A DNA stretch of 64,000 bases from an uncultured Desulfobacterales bacterium. GTDB lineage: Bacteria > Desulfobacterota > Desulfobulbia > Desulfobulbales > Desulfocapsaceae. Every line of letters begins with the position of its first letter. The stretch's first letter is position 1. The stretch covers positions 1 through 64,000 of the forward strand of contig CALGIJ010000038.1 in NCBI GenBank assembly GCA_937915545.1, read 5' to 3'. Both the position numbers and the translations under genes were made by a program. Shown one piece after another: positions 1-8,805 of this stretch. Under the pieces are notes generated by a model. It made no database searches. It saw only the letters and a program-made list of their open reading frames with translations, and was not told where the DNA came from.

Positions 1-118
1 CCTGCTCCACCTTGCTCTGGTTGGTGACCTTGCCGTCGATGGTCGAAGCCGCCCAGACGGTGGAAACACCCATGGCCATAACCAGACTCAATGCACTCAC
101 TAACACTGTCTTTTTCAT
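1..118 (-). CDS. Exported protein, 5' end only (partial)
   Basis: Only the first 39 codons are in the window; the gene runs off the left edge. The ATG at 118 follows a GAGGG ribosome-binding site eight bases upstream. The translation begins with two lysines, a hydrophobic stretch of about 17 residues and an AxA-like cleavage region (WAAS near residues 23-26), so it is a Sec signal peptide of an exported protein. The mature part visible (short, polar, with TIDGKVTNQSKVE) is not enough to assign a family; a small periplasmic or outer-membrane protein is likely. It is preceded by a long leader (see 119-913). Confidence 0.75.
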   Translation of the reverse strand, partial: MKKTVLVSALSLVMAMGVSTVWAASTIDGKVTNQSKVEQ

Positions 119-913
119 AGTCTTGCCCTCATTTCGTGTTTTTTGACTTCCCGTTTATCGGGAACTTCCCCCTCAAGGAACTCTCCTTTGCTCTTATGTC
201 TCGGCCCATGACCGAAAAGTTCATTCTTTTTGTCGCACACTCTCAAAAAAAGTGTCAACTCGCGGCGCCGGGTAGTAACGATACCGGCAACGCCGGGGCG
301 GTATGCCCAAAGCACCTCATGGAACACGTTGCAAAACTTACAGCTCTCGCGAGAAATCGGCCGGAGGAGAGGCGCCCGGCCCACCGTTGCGCAAGGACCT
401 GGACTCTATAGAGACATGAAGAGAAACGGAGAAAAGACAACCTGCCGATCGCCGGGGTGGGTACTGCCTCGCTTTCTTGACAAGAACAGTACGGCATGGT
501 GTCACCCCCCCTGATGCGATAAGGTGCCGTGGCGACAGAAAACCCACGTTCAACAGGTCGTGCGAAAAACTCTACAAAGAGTATAAACCAAAACCCCCTT
601 TACAGCAAGGCGGGCCGAAAAAAAAGGGGCCTCCCGTACCCCCCTTCATTAACATTCGATTCCAATACGTTAGCGAAGTGTTAGCACTCCCTTGCTTCCC
701 CCGGCCCGGCATGAGCAAGGGCAGTCCTCTCCAGAAGAGGCCCGGGCATATCCGTGTGAAATCGCCATGTCCTGGGCCTCCTCCTTCGGCTAACCGGGCA
801 AGACCTGCTCCATCTTGAAGTTTCCAGGCAATCCTTGTATCTTTCGCCACCTCCGGACGGTCGGTATGGAGCGATGGTGCGCGACCGCCCTCCCCCTGCC
901 GAGACCGACACCA
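119..913. other. Divergent intergenic region, about 795 bases, no convincing gene
   Basis: This gap separates the partial minus-strand gene from rarA. Open frames in it are short, overlap each other on both strands and have no recognisable product. It holds a sigma-70-like promoter on the minus strand (580-608), giving a leader of about 450 bases for the gene at 1-118. Near that gene there is a small perfect hairpin at 148-164 (TTCCCG / CGGGAA, five-base loop) that would lie in the leader transcript, and a TTGACA-like box (minus, 253-258) without a good partner. I recognise no riboswitch class. Confidence 0.5.
580..608 (-). promoter_or_regulatory. Candidate sigma-70 promoter
   Basis: On the minus strand TTGCTG (plus 603-608) and TATACT (plus 580-585) are separated by exactly 17 bases, a good match to sigma-70 consensus. 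It points toward the partial exported-protein gene and would give a long leader or a separate small transcript. Seen in sequence only. Confidence 0.4.
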
Positions 914-2245
914 ATGAAGCAGCCCTCCCTCTTTACCTCCAACACCCCGTCCACGGAGGCGCCCCTGGCGGAAAAAGCGCGCCCCACGGACCTGGGCGCC
1001 ATCCTCGGCCAGGCGCGGCTGCTCGCCGCCGACTCCCGTTTCCGCCGCATGCTCGACAGGGACGAATACGGCTCTTTCATCCTCTGGGGCCCACCGGGCA
1101 CCGGCAAGACTACCCTGGCCAGGCTGATCGCCCAACGGACCCGCCACAGCTTCCGCCCCTGCAGCGCCGTGCACAGCAAGATCGCCGAAGTAAAGGCGCT
1201 GATGGAGCAGGCGGCACAGAGTCAGACCCGCGACGGCAGCAAAACCATCGTCTTCATCGACGAGATCCACCGCTTCAACAAGTCGCAGCAGGACGCGTTC
1301 CTGCCCTATGTCGAATCGGGGGCGATCATCCTCATCGGCGCCACCACCGAAAACCCCTCTTTCGAGGTGGTCCCGGCCCTGCTCTCGCGCTGCCACGTCT
1401 TCGTCCTCGAACCCCTGTCGCGGGAGGATCTCGAGGCCATCCTGCGCCGCGCCGCGCCGCTCACCGCCAAGCGGCTGGCCATAGCCGACGAGGTCTTCCG
1501 CACCTTGGCCGAGCAGGCCGGCGGCGATGCCCGCAAGGCACTCAACGACCTCGAGTTGCTCTGCCGCAGCGCCGAGATCGGCGACGACATCACTCTCGAC
1601 ACCCTGGGTAAAATGGGCGTCAGCCGCCCACTCTTCTACGACAAGGGCGGCGAGGAGCACTACAACCTCATCTCCGCCCTGCACAAGTCGGTGCGCGGCA
1701 GCGACCCGCAGGCCGCCCTCTACTGGCTGGCGCGGATGCTTGAGGCCGGGGAAGACCCGCTCTATCTCGCCAGGAGGCTGATGCGCATCGCCTCCGAGGA
1801 TGTCGGCCTCGCCGACCCCCAGGCCCTGGTGCAGGCGGTGGCGGTCAAGGAGGCGGTGCACTTCCTCGGCATGCCCGAGGCTTCGGTGGCCCTCTGCCAG
1901 GCCGTCGTCTACCTGGCAACCGCCCCGAAGAGCAATGCCCTCGAGACGGCCTACCTCGAAGCGAGGGACGATGCCGTAAAGAGCAGCCACTGCAAGGTAC
2001 CGCTGTCGATCCGCAATGCCCCGACGAAGTTGATGAAGAACCTCGGCTACCAGCAGGGCTACCGCTATTCCCACGACTACGACAACCACTACAGCTACCA
2101 GCGCTACTTCCCCGACGCCGTGCCGGAAAAGACCTACTATCGGCCATCTTCCTTTGGTTTCGAGAAGGACATAGCCAAGCGGCTAACCTGGTGGCAGCAG
2201 CTCAAGGAGCGCGACCTCGCCGCGAGGAAAGACAGCGGCGAGTGA
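914..2245 (+). CDS. rarA: Replication-associated recombination protein RarA/MgsA (AAA+ ATPase)
   Basis: RarA acts on stalled or gapped replication forks as a clamp-loader-like AAA+ ATPase. The 443-residue protein has a Walker A motif GPPGTGKT at about 59-66, Walker B with IVFIDEIH at about 112-119, sensor 1 GATTENPSFEV at about 142-152 and a conserved arginine in LLSRC. The C-terminal half matches the MgsA tetramerisation region, including the SDPQAALYWLARML-type helix and the HYSYQRYFPD tail. The ATG at 914 is preferred over an in-frame ATG at 815 because the extra 33 residues are low-complexity and RarA proteins begin near the residues that follow 914. Length is normal for the family. It stands alone, followed by the unrelated membrane protein at 2503. 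Confidence 0.95.
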   Translation: MKQPSLFTSNTPSTEAPLAEKARPTDLGAILGQARLLAADSRFRRMLDRDEYGSFILWGPPGTGKTTLARLIAQRTRHSFRPCSAVHSKIAEVKALMEQAAQSQTRDGSKTIVFIDEIHRFNKSQQDAFLPYVESGAIILIGATTENPSFEVVPALLSRCHVFVLEPLSREDLEAILRRAAPLTAKRLAIADEVFRTLAEQAGGDARKALNDLELLCRSAEIGDDITLDTLGKMGVSRPLFYDKGGEEHYNLISALHKSVRGSDPQAALYWLARMLEAGEDPLYLARRLMRIASEDVGLADPQALVQAVAVKEAVHFLGMPEASVALCQAVVYLATAPKSNALETAYLEARDDAVKSSHCKVPLSIRNAPTKLMKNLGYQQGYRYSHDYDNHYSYQRYFPDAVPEKTYYRPSSFGFEKDIAKRLTWWQQLKERDLAARKDSGE

Positions 2246-2502
2246 ACCTAAGCTCCGGCTCATACCAGCCACAAAGCACAGATGGCACATGATGCCAGAC
2301 AAGACATCTGCCCCAGCCCGTCTCTGGGAGCAAGGGAGAGATGACATTTGGCGGTCGCCTTGCCGGACTTGCAAGCAGCCTCCCCGAAGGGCGCCCGGGG
2401 ATTTGCCATCACAGGGGAACTGTGGTACAACCTGCCCCAGGGGCAGGCCGCCCCTCCTGCCCACCGACCCAATCAGCCAACCTTCGCCGCCCCCCGGCCG
2501 TC

Positions 2503-3363
2503 ATGACCGCCTTCTACGACAAAATCACCTATCTCTTCGACCCGCTGCACCACCTCTGGGAACACGAACGCATGCACCGCAAGATTTCTGTGGCGCTGGT
2601 GCTGTTCTTCCTGCTCAGCCTGGTGACCATCGAGCTCAACCGCCGCCTGCTGCTGCCGCCGATGCTTGCCGCGGCGGTGCCGAACAATCACTTCTTCGCG
2701 GTGCAGGCCGCCTTCACCGTGGTGCTCATCCTCGAGGTGATCAGCCTCATCTTCACCCTGCCCTGCTCCTTCAGCCGGTCGGTGGGCAAACAGTTCGAGA
2801 TCCTCGCCCTCATCCTGCTGCGCAACGCCTTCAAGGAGCTCTCCTATTTTCCCGAGCCGATCACCTTCGAAGGCAACCAGAAGGCCATCCTGCACATCCT
2901 CTCCGACGGCTTCGGAGCCCTGCTGATCTTCGCCCTGCTCGGCACCTACTACCTCATCCAGAGCCGCGGCAGCGAGGAGAAGATGCGCGCCGAGGTGCTC
3001 TACGCCTTCATCGCCGCCAAGAAGGGCATCGCCCTGGTGCTCCTCGTCGTTTTCGTCCTCATGGGCCTGCAGTACGGCTATAATGCCTTGACCGGCAAAG
3101 GCGAGGGCGAGTTCTTCCACGCCTTCTACACCCTGCTCATCCTCACCGACATTCTCGTCGTGCTCATCTCGCAGTGCTTCCAGCCCTCGTTCTACGCCAT
3201 CTTCCGCAACTCGGGCTTCGCCCTGGCGACCCTCACCATCCGCCTCGCCCTGGCGGCGCCGCCCTTCTTCAACGTGCTCCTCGGCCTGGCGGCGGCTCTG
3301 TTCGCCATCCTCCTCACCCTGGTGAGCCGCTTCCTCTTCTCCGGCCAGAGCAGCAGCAGGTAA
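2503..3363 (+). CDS. Multi-pass membrane protein, unrecognised
   Basis: The 286-residue product has about seven hydrophobic helices, starting near residue 27, and a charged cytoplasmic-looking linker around residues 145-165 (SRGSEEKMRAE). I do not recognise the family. The ATG at 2503 is preferred to the in-frame start at 2341, whose extra N-terminus is proline/arginine-rich and has no membrane character. It lies 258 bases after rarA and converges with amrS, ending 28 bases before the amrS stop. A role in transport or signalling is possible but not shown. Confidence 0.75.
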   Translation: MTAFYDKITYLFDPLHHLWEHERMHRKISVALVLFFLLSLVTIELNRRLLLPPMLAAAVPNNHFFAVQAAFTVVLILEVISLIFTLPCSFSRSVGKQFEILALILLRNAFKELSYFPEPITFEGNQKAILHILSDGFGALLIFALLGTYYLIQSRGSEEKMRAEVLYAFIAAKKGIALVLLVVFVLMGLQYGYNALTGKGEGEFFHAFYTLLILTDILVVLISQCFQPSFYAIFRNSGFALATLTIRLALAAPPFFNVLLGLAAALFAILLTLVSRFLFSGQSSSR

Positions 3364-3390
3364 GCCGGATCATTGAGCCACTGGCGCGCG

Positions 3391-4422
3391 CTATTGCCAT
3401 ACCCCGGCAATGGCCGTGCCGCAGGCCGGGCAGCGTCCCCCGGCAAGGCGCAGCTCGCCGATGCGGTAGCCCTGGCGGGTAATCAGCACCAGGCCGCACT
3501 GCGGGCACAGGGTGTCCTCGCCGCCGCAGCCGGCACGGTTGCCGGTATAGACGTGATGCAGGCCACGCGCCAGGCCGATGTCCCGCGCCCGCACCAGGGT
3601 GGCCGCCGGCGTCGGCCCAGGCTGCTGCATGAGGTGGGCGGGGTGGTAGGCGGAGACGTGCCAGGGGATGCTGGCGTCGAGGGAGACCAGGAAGTCGGCG
3701 ATGGCCGCCAGGTCACCGTCACCATCATTGACGCCGGGGATGAGCAGGGTGGTGACCTCCACCCAGATGCCACGCTCACGGCAGCGGGCGATGCTGTCGA
3801 GGACCGGCTGCAGGGAGCCGCCGCAGACCCGCTTATAGAAGGCGTCGTCCCAGGCCTTGAGGTCGATATTGATCGCCGTCAGCAGGGGCGCCAGGTGGTC
3901 GATGGTCTGCCCGGTCATATAGCCGTTGGAGACGAAGATGTTGCCCAGGCCGGCCTGCACTGCCAGGCGGCTGCAGTCATAGGCATACTCGAAAAACACC
4001 GTCGGCTCGACATAGGTGTAGCTGATGGAGCGGCAGCCACCGGCGACCGCGGCGGCGACGATTTCCCCCGGCTCGCGGGCGACCCCCGAATGCTGCACCG
4101 CCACCCCCTCTCCCACCTGGGAGATGGTGGCGTTCTGGCAGTGGCGGCAGGTGAAGTTGCAGCCGAGGGTGGCGATGGAGTAGGTGCGGCTGCCGGGCAG
4201 CACGTGGTAGAGGGGTTTTTTCTCGATGGGGTCGATATTGGCCGCCACCACCCGGCCATAGACGAGGCTCGTCACCTCCCCGGCGACGGCGCGCCGCACC
4301 CCGCAGCGGCCAACGCCGCCCTCCCGCAGCCGGCAGGTGTGATGGCAGAGCAGGCAACGCACCAGGCCGTCGCCCTCCTCCTGCCAGGTCTTTGGTGCAC
4401 CGCTCCTTTCATTACCCATCAT
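3391..4422 (-). CDS. amrS: AmmeMemoRadiSam system radical SAM enzyme
   Basis: This 343-residue radical SAM protein has the SAM-cluster motif CNFTCRHC (cysteines near 88, 92 and 95). An N-terminal cysteine set (near 23, 26, 30 and 40) precedes it, as in the AmmeMemoRadiSam radical SAM family (also called AmrS, formerly compared with pyruvate-formate-lyase activating enzymes). The last 40 residues form an extra zinc ribbon (CPQC and CPAC pairs). The Memo and AMMECR1 partners that often accompany it are not in this window. The ATG at 4422 follows a GGAGG box and overlaps the end of bpt by 11 bases, so the two are probably co-translated. The exact reaction of the family is not established. Confidence 0.88.
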   Translation of the reverse strand: MMGNERSGAPKTWQEEGDGLVRCLLCHHTCRLREGGVGRCGVRRAVAGEVTSLVYGRVVAANIDPIEKKPLYHVLPGSRTYSIATLGCNFTCRHCQNATISQVGEGVAVQHSGVAREPGEIVAAAVAGGCRSISYTYVEPTVFFEYAYDCSRLAVQAGLGNIFVSNGYMTGQTIDHLAPLLTAINIDLKAWDDAFYKRVCGGSLQPVLDSIARCRERGIWVEVTTLLIPGVNDGDGDLAAIADFLVSLDASIPWHVSAYHPAHLMQQPGPTPAATLVRARDIGLARGLHHVYTGNRAGCGGEDTLCPQCGLVLITRQGYRIGELRLAGGRCPACGTAIAGVWQ

Positions 4423-5188
4423 CCTGCCCTCCTCCCCCGCCTTTTCTTCGCCATACCGCGCCTTCGAGCACGTAGTGGGGCGTAAAGTTCTTCTTGTAGC
4501 TCATCGCCGCCACCGTGGGAATGTAATAGCCCAGGTAGAGGTACTCGATATCCCACTCGCGACACAGGTCGACCAGGCAGAGGATGTTATAGGTGCCGAG
4601 ACTGCGCCGCCCCTCGTCGGGGTCGAAGAAGAAATAGACGGCGTTGAGCCAGTTGTAGCCGATATCGATGATGGCGTTGCCGATCAGCCGTCCCTTCAGC
4701 CGGTACTGCAGTTGGGCGCTGCTGACGATGCCGTTGTTGAAGAAGTCGCGGTAATAGCCGACGGCCGAGTTGTTTTCCCGGGGATAGCGGGTTCGCAGGA
4801 ACTTCTCGCAGAGGAGGTAGTCTTCGGCGGTCGGCTGCAGCGGCGCCAGGCGGCGCTCGACATCGCCGTTGCGCGCCATCGCCCGCCGCTGGTTGCGGTT
4901 GGGAGAGAACTCCCCGGGGTGGAGGCGGATGGGGATGCAGAGGCGACAGCTGCGACAGTTCATCGCGTAGAGGCAGTTGCCGTTGCGACGGTAGCCGGCG
5001 GCGAGGAAGAGTTCCATAGCCCGCTCGCCCAGGGGGGCGAAGCTCGCCTGATGAAAGGTGGCAACCTGCGGCAGCCCGTAAGGGCAATCGATATCGATAT
5101 CGAAAAAGAGATGGGCGACGCGGGCATGCAGGGCGAGGAACTCACGGCGGCAGCGCATGTCGTAGGGAGCGGTCATGGTCTCATTCAT
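4412..5188 (-). CDS. bpt: Aspartate/glutamate leucyltransferase-type aminoacyl-tRNA-protein transferase
   Basis: The protein belongs to the Ate1/Bpt family, which moves an amino acid from a charged tRNA to the N-terminus of proteins with acidic or oxidised N-terminal residues and so marks them for the N-degron pathway. The 258-residue length fits bacterial Bpt. Visible hallmarks are the cysteine cluster CRSCRLC near the N-terminal third, the RTRYP and GYYRDFF-type segments and the C-terminal LYLGYYI and MSYKKNF signatures of the GNAT-like fold. The ATG at 5188 has an AGGTGG box five bases upstream, better than the GTG at 5197. Leucine as donor is inferred from family, not seen. It sits between the PEP-synthase-like gene and amrS in one minus operon. 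Confidence 0.9.
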   Translation of the reverse strand: MNETMTAPYDMRCRREFLALHARVAHLFFDIDIDCPYGLPQVATFHQASFAPLGERAMELFLAAGYRRNGNCLYAMNCRSCRLCIPIRLHPGEFSPNRNQRRAMARNGDVERRLAPLQPTAEDYLLCEKFLRTRYPRENNSAVGYYRDFFNNGIVSSAQLQYRLKGRLIGNAIIDIGYNWLNAVYFFFDPDEGRRSLGTYNILCLVDLCREWDIEYLYLGYYIPTVAAMSYKKNFTPHYVLEGAVWRRKGGGGGQDDG

Positions 5189-5216
5189 AGAAACCACCTA
5201 TTTCGTCTGCGGCCTT

Positions 5217-8216
5217 TCACGAGCTCACCCGCCCACTTGCGCCGGGGTCGTCGGCCAGGTCCTCGGCAAAGGCCGCCACCGCCTCGCCACGGACCCCGTC
5301 GCACTTGAGCAGCAATGGCCGGTCGAGCACGAGGTGGCTGAGAAAGACGCCATCCTCGCGCCGCGCCCAGGAAGCGAGGCGCTGCCAGGAGAGGAAGGGC
5401 GTTGGCCGCCCCGGCTCTGCGGCGCCCTCGTCGAGGGTCAGATAGGGGATGCCCAGGGAGGTGATGTTCTGGAAAAAGTGCGTCCCCTGGGAGGGCTCGG
5501 CCTTGATGGCCGCATTGCGCACCTCGACGATGGCCGCCACCCCGGAGATATCGGCCCACTGCACGGGGATGCCGAGAAAGGGGTCGGCGGAGCCCCAGCG
5601 TCCCGGCCCGATGAGCAGGAAGGGGCGGCGCTCGCGGCGCAGACGGCGGTTGAGGACGCCGATCTCCTCCGCCACCTCGCGGGTCCTGGCAAGAGCGAAG
5701 CGGTCGGGCCGGACATAGACCACATCGGCGATGGTATCGATGATGCCATGGCCAAGGGCGGCATCGACAGAGCAGAAGGCCCGTTGCCGGTCTTCGGCGG
5801 TGACCGCCACCTCCCCCGGCCTGCCGCCGCCGACCATGGGGCGGATCTGCAGGACATAGAGCACCGAACGCTCCAACTCCTCGGCGAGATCGACGGCGAA
5901 CTCGATCTCCACCTCCCCGCCCATGCCGGCCTTGCCCAGCTTGAGGAGCTCGCCGAGCAGCTCGGCCAGGGGGTACTGGCCATACTTGAGCACCGAGGCG
6001 AAGGTGATGATCTTCGGCCCGGGCAGAAAGGCGTCACGGACCCGCTCCTCCTCGGCGACATAGGTCGAGACGAGCTGCCGCACCGGCCATTCCTCCTCGG
6101 CATCGTGGAGGTTGCGGCGGGTGAGGTTGGAATCGTATCGGCTCAGGCAGGCGCCGGGGGAGCGGTCGAGGGCGTAGAACTCCTGCTGCCCGCTGTCGAG
6201 CATGGCGGCGACAGTGGCGAACTGCAGGGGTTTCGCCGCCGTGGAGGGGGAAAACCACAAGGATTTACCCCCTTCGACCACCGTCTTGCCGATGCCGAGG
6301 GCGATATGGACGATGCCCTCGTCGCCACGCATGCCGAGAACCGGGTAATAGTTGCGCGACTGGGCCACCCCGGAAATCGCCGGATACCAGTGGCCGCCCC
6401 AGTCTGCCCCGGCCAGCTGCTGGATGATGACCGCCATGGCGTCGTCGCGGCCATGCCCGGCACTGCGCGAATACGACAAGGGGTTCTCGAACCAGGTCGA
6501 GGCGTAGACCAGCTTGACGGCGCTCTCCAGCTGAGCCAGCCGCTCGTTGAAGTCGGCGTGGTTGTTGGCAAGGAAGTAGGTGGCATAGAGACCGGCGTAG
6601 GGCTTGAAGTGACCGTCTTCGAGCAGCGACGAGGAACGCACCGACAGCGGCCGCTCGCAGCGCTGCAGAAAGAGGCGCAGCTGCTGGCGAAGCCAGGACG
6701 GAAGGGGGGCGTCCAGGAAGATGTCGGCGATGCGCTCATCGCTCATGCCCTCCTCGAGGCGCAGCCCGTTCTCGGCGACGAAGGCGCTGAAGCCATCGGC
6801 GGTGATGACGCAGGTCTTGGGAATGGTCACCACATGCCTGGCGAGCTGCGAGCCGGGGCGGGCAGCCCCCTGCAGCAGGGCCCAGACGAAGGCCAGGCCG
6901 CGCGCCTTGCCGCCCATGGAGCCGTTGCCGATCTTGACGAAGTCCATCACTTCGATGTCGTAGTCCTCCGCCGGAAACCGCGCCACCACGCCACGCTGAC
7001 GCAGCTTGCGCAGCGAGCGCACCTTGTGCACGAGGTCGTCGCGAAGCAGGCCGAGATCGTCCACGAGGGTAAAATTATCCATGTGCAGGCGTTGCGCGAG
7101 AATCACCTCGGCCCTCGCCATGACCCAGTTGGAGAAGTGGTTGCCCAGGGCGTGGTAACGCAGCGACTCCTCGGGGATCCGGCCGAGCTGGCGTTCAAAC
7201 TCCTGCAGGTTGGCGGCGGAGGCGATGGCCCGGCCGTCGGGAAGGCGGAAGATGAAATCACCAAAGCCGAGATGGTCGAGGAAGAAGCGATGCACCTCGT
7301 CGCGCAGCAGCGGCGAGTTCTTGTGCAGGAAGATGGCGGGGATGGCCTCGGCGGGGCCGCGGTTGCCCTCTTCGCTGGAGACCAGCAGCAGCGGCAGGTC
7401 GGGGTCCTCGCCACGGACCTGGGAGAGGAAGTCGATGCCGGCGCCGCTGTCGAGCCGCCCCGCGCGGCGGTAGCGGGCATCGGAGATGACCGCGAAGACA
7501 TAGGGTCGGTAGGCCTGGTAGAGGGCCATGGCCTCCTCGTAGGAAGTGGCCATGAGGATGCGCGGCCGCGCCCGCATGCGCAGGATGCGGTGGCGCTCGT
7601 TGAGGCTCTCGTCGAGCACCGACTGCGTCTGGCGCACCACCTCGCCGTAGATGAGCGGCAGAAAGAGGGCGCGGTACAAGGGCGAGTCCTCGACATAGAT
7701 GATCACCCGCACCATGGCCCGGCGGGTGTCGGCGTCGACGTTGCGGTGATCCTCGACGTTCTTGACGATGGCCAGCAGCAGGTCGGCCTCGCAGCACCAG
7801 AGAAAGCTCTTGTCGATGACGCCGCTGTCGGCCATCTCCGGGAAGGTGGCGCGCAGGTTGTGGGCGACGAGGATCACCGGCAGCGCTGGCCACCGTTTCT
7901 TGATCTCCGTCGCCAGGGCACAGGCATCCATGCCCCCCAGATAGGGCATGGTGATCACCAGGTCGAACTTGCCGCTGTCGAGAAGGGCCAGGGCCTCCCC
8001 TGGCGAGCCGGCGCGGGTGATCTTTGGTGGCTTGCTGAGGTTGAGCCCGTGGTACTCGTGGATGAGGCGTGTCGCCAGGCTGCCGTCCTCCTCCATGATA
8101 AAGGCGTCGTAGAGGCTGGAGACGAGAAGAATCTCCTGTACCTTGAACGGCATCAGGTCGTGGAACACCTTGAAGTGCGGATCGAAATCCGCCATCACCG
8201 GCTCGGAGTGGTACAT
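5217..8216 (-). CDS. Receiver-domain / PEP-synthase N-terminal-domain fusion protein
   Basis: The 999-residue protein starts with two receiver-like domains (about 25-155 and 170-300) followed by a PPDK_N / PEP-synthase ATP-grasp domain (about 460-850; note GNGSMGGKARG near 470-485 and RSSSLLEDG). The C-terminal phosphohistidine and PEP-binding domains of true PEP synthase are absent. The first receiver seems degenerate, because the expected phospho-acceptor position in DLVITMPYLGGMD is not Asp. The second keeps a candidate Asp at about 246 (VISDARY). A regulatory or phosphotransfer role linked to pyruvate/PEP metabolism is inference. The ATG at 8216 has GAAAGGG nine bases upstream. The gene heads the operon with bpt (28-base gap) and amrS. 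Confidence 0.85.
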   Translation of the reverse strand: MYHSEPVMADFDPHFKVFHDLMPFKVQEILLVSSLYDAFIMEEDGSLATRLIHEYHGLNLSKPPKITRAGSPGEALALLDSGKFDLVITMPYLGGMDACALATEIKKRWPALPVILVAHNLRATFPEMADSGVIDKSFLWCCEADLLLAIVKNVEDHRNVDADTRRAMVRVIIYVEDSPLYRALFLPLIYGEVVRQTQSVLDESLNERHRILRMRARPRILMATSYEEAMALYQAYRPYVFAVISDARYRRAGRLDSGAGIDFLSQVRGEDPDLPLLLVSSEEGNRGPAEAIPAIFLHKNSPLLRDEVHRFFLDHLGFGDFIFRLPDGRAIASAANLQEFERQLGRIPEESLRYHALGNHFSNWVMARAEVILAQRLHMDNFTLVDDLGLLRDDLVHKVRSLRKLRQRGVVARFPAEDYDIEVMDFVKIGNGSMGGKARGLAFVWALLQGAARPGSQLARHVVTIPKTCVITADGFSAFVAENGLRLEEGMSDERIADIFLDAPLPSWLRQQLRLFLQRCERPLSVRSSSLLEDGHFKPYAGLYATYFLANNHADFNERLAQLESAVKLVYASTWFENPLSYSRSAGHGRDDAMAVIIQQLAGADWGGHWYPAISGVAQSRNYYPVLGMRGDEGIVHIALGIGKTVVEGGKSLWFSPSTAAKPLQFATVAAMLDSGQQEFYALDRSPGACLSRYDSNLTRRNLHDAEEEWPVRQLVSTYVAEEERVRDAFLPGPKIITFASVLKYGQYPLAELLGELLKLGKAGMGGEVEIEFAVDLAEELERSVLYVLQIRPMVGGGRPGEVAVTAEDRQRAFCSVDAALGHGIIDTIADVVYVRPDRFALARTREVAEEIGVLNRRLRRERRPFLLIGPGRWGSADPFLGIPVQWADISGVAAIVEVRNAAIKAEPSQGTHFFQNITSLGIPYLTLDEGAAEPGRPTPFLSWQRLASWARREDGVFLSHLVLDRPLLLKCDGVRGEAVAAFAEDLADDPGASGRVSS

Positions 8217-8424
8217 GGTCGCAGCCCTTTCGGCGAGAAGCCGTATTTTGAAGCCTGCCCCGTCCTTCTCGCGATATTGTAGCGATTTTTGGAGAAAAGG
8301 AAATGCCCACCGGCTGCTGCGGCTATTTCTTTCTTTGCAAGCCCCTTCTCTCCTGTGTTACTGTGTGGCACCTGACACCCGAAAGACGGTTCCGGCAAGG
8401 CAACGACGTACACGGAGGGGCTCC

Positions 8425-8805
8425 ATGGACAAGGGAGAATTTCTCGACATTCGCAGGAAGCTGGCCAAGACCCAGAAGGAAGTGGCCCAGTTGCTCGGCA
8501 TTTCCCTGAAGGCGGTGTGCAGCTACGAGCAGGGCTGGCGCACCATTCCCTCCCATGTCGAGCGCCAGCTCTTCTTTCTCCTCGCCAGAAAGCGCGGTGC
8601 CGTCGGGGATGCCCTCAACTGCTGGGAGCTGCGCAGCTGTCCCGAGGAAAAGCGCCGCAGCTGCCCGGCCTGGGAGTTTGCCTCGGGCCAGTTCTGCTGG
8701 TTTATCAGCGGCACCCTGTGCGACTGCTCGGCCTGCGACTCCTGGGAAGAAAAGATATCCCTGTGCCGCGGCTGCCCGGTGCTTAAGGGGCTTCTCGAGG
8801 GCTAG
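8425..8805 (+). CDS. HTH regulator with C-terminal two-CW cysteine-rich domain
   Basis: The 126-residue protein has an N-terminal XRE-like helix-turn-helix (about 6-45, with TQKEVAQLLGISLKAVCSYE). A cysteine-rich C-terminal domain (about 66-118) follows with the NCWE ... CW pattern of the two-CW domain and ten or more cysteines, suggesting metal or redox sensing. The ATG at 8425 follows a strong GGAGGGG box. The gene is divergent from the PEP-synthase-like operon and may regulate it. It converges with the mobA-like gene, overlapping its 3' end by 23 bases. A DNA target is not visible. Confidence 0.82.
   Translation: MDKGEFLDIRRKLAKTQKEVAQLLGISLKAVCSYEQGWRTIPSHVERQLFFLLARKRGAVGDALNCWELRSCPEEKRRSCPAWEFASGQFCWFISGTLCDCSACDSWEEKISLCRGCPVLKGLLEG

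Noticed and set aside
255..497. 80-residue minus frame (MPYCSCQES...) with a G-rich box upstream
   Set aside because: No domain, arginine-rich composition and overlapping frames; a leader peptide cannot be excluded but is not supported.
5092..5108. Short repeat of GATATC
   Set aside because: It is the coding sequence for an Asp-Ile-Asp-Ile-Asp stretch in bpt, not a separate repeat element.
5175..8282. 1035-residue plus-strand open frame
   Set aside because: It is the antisense shadow of the PEP-synthase-like gene, with biased composition and no recognisable domain.
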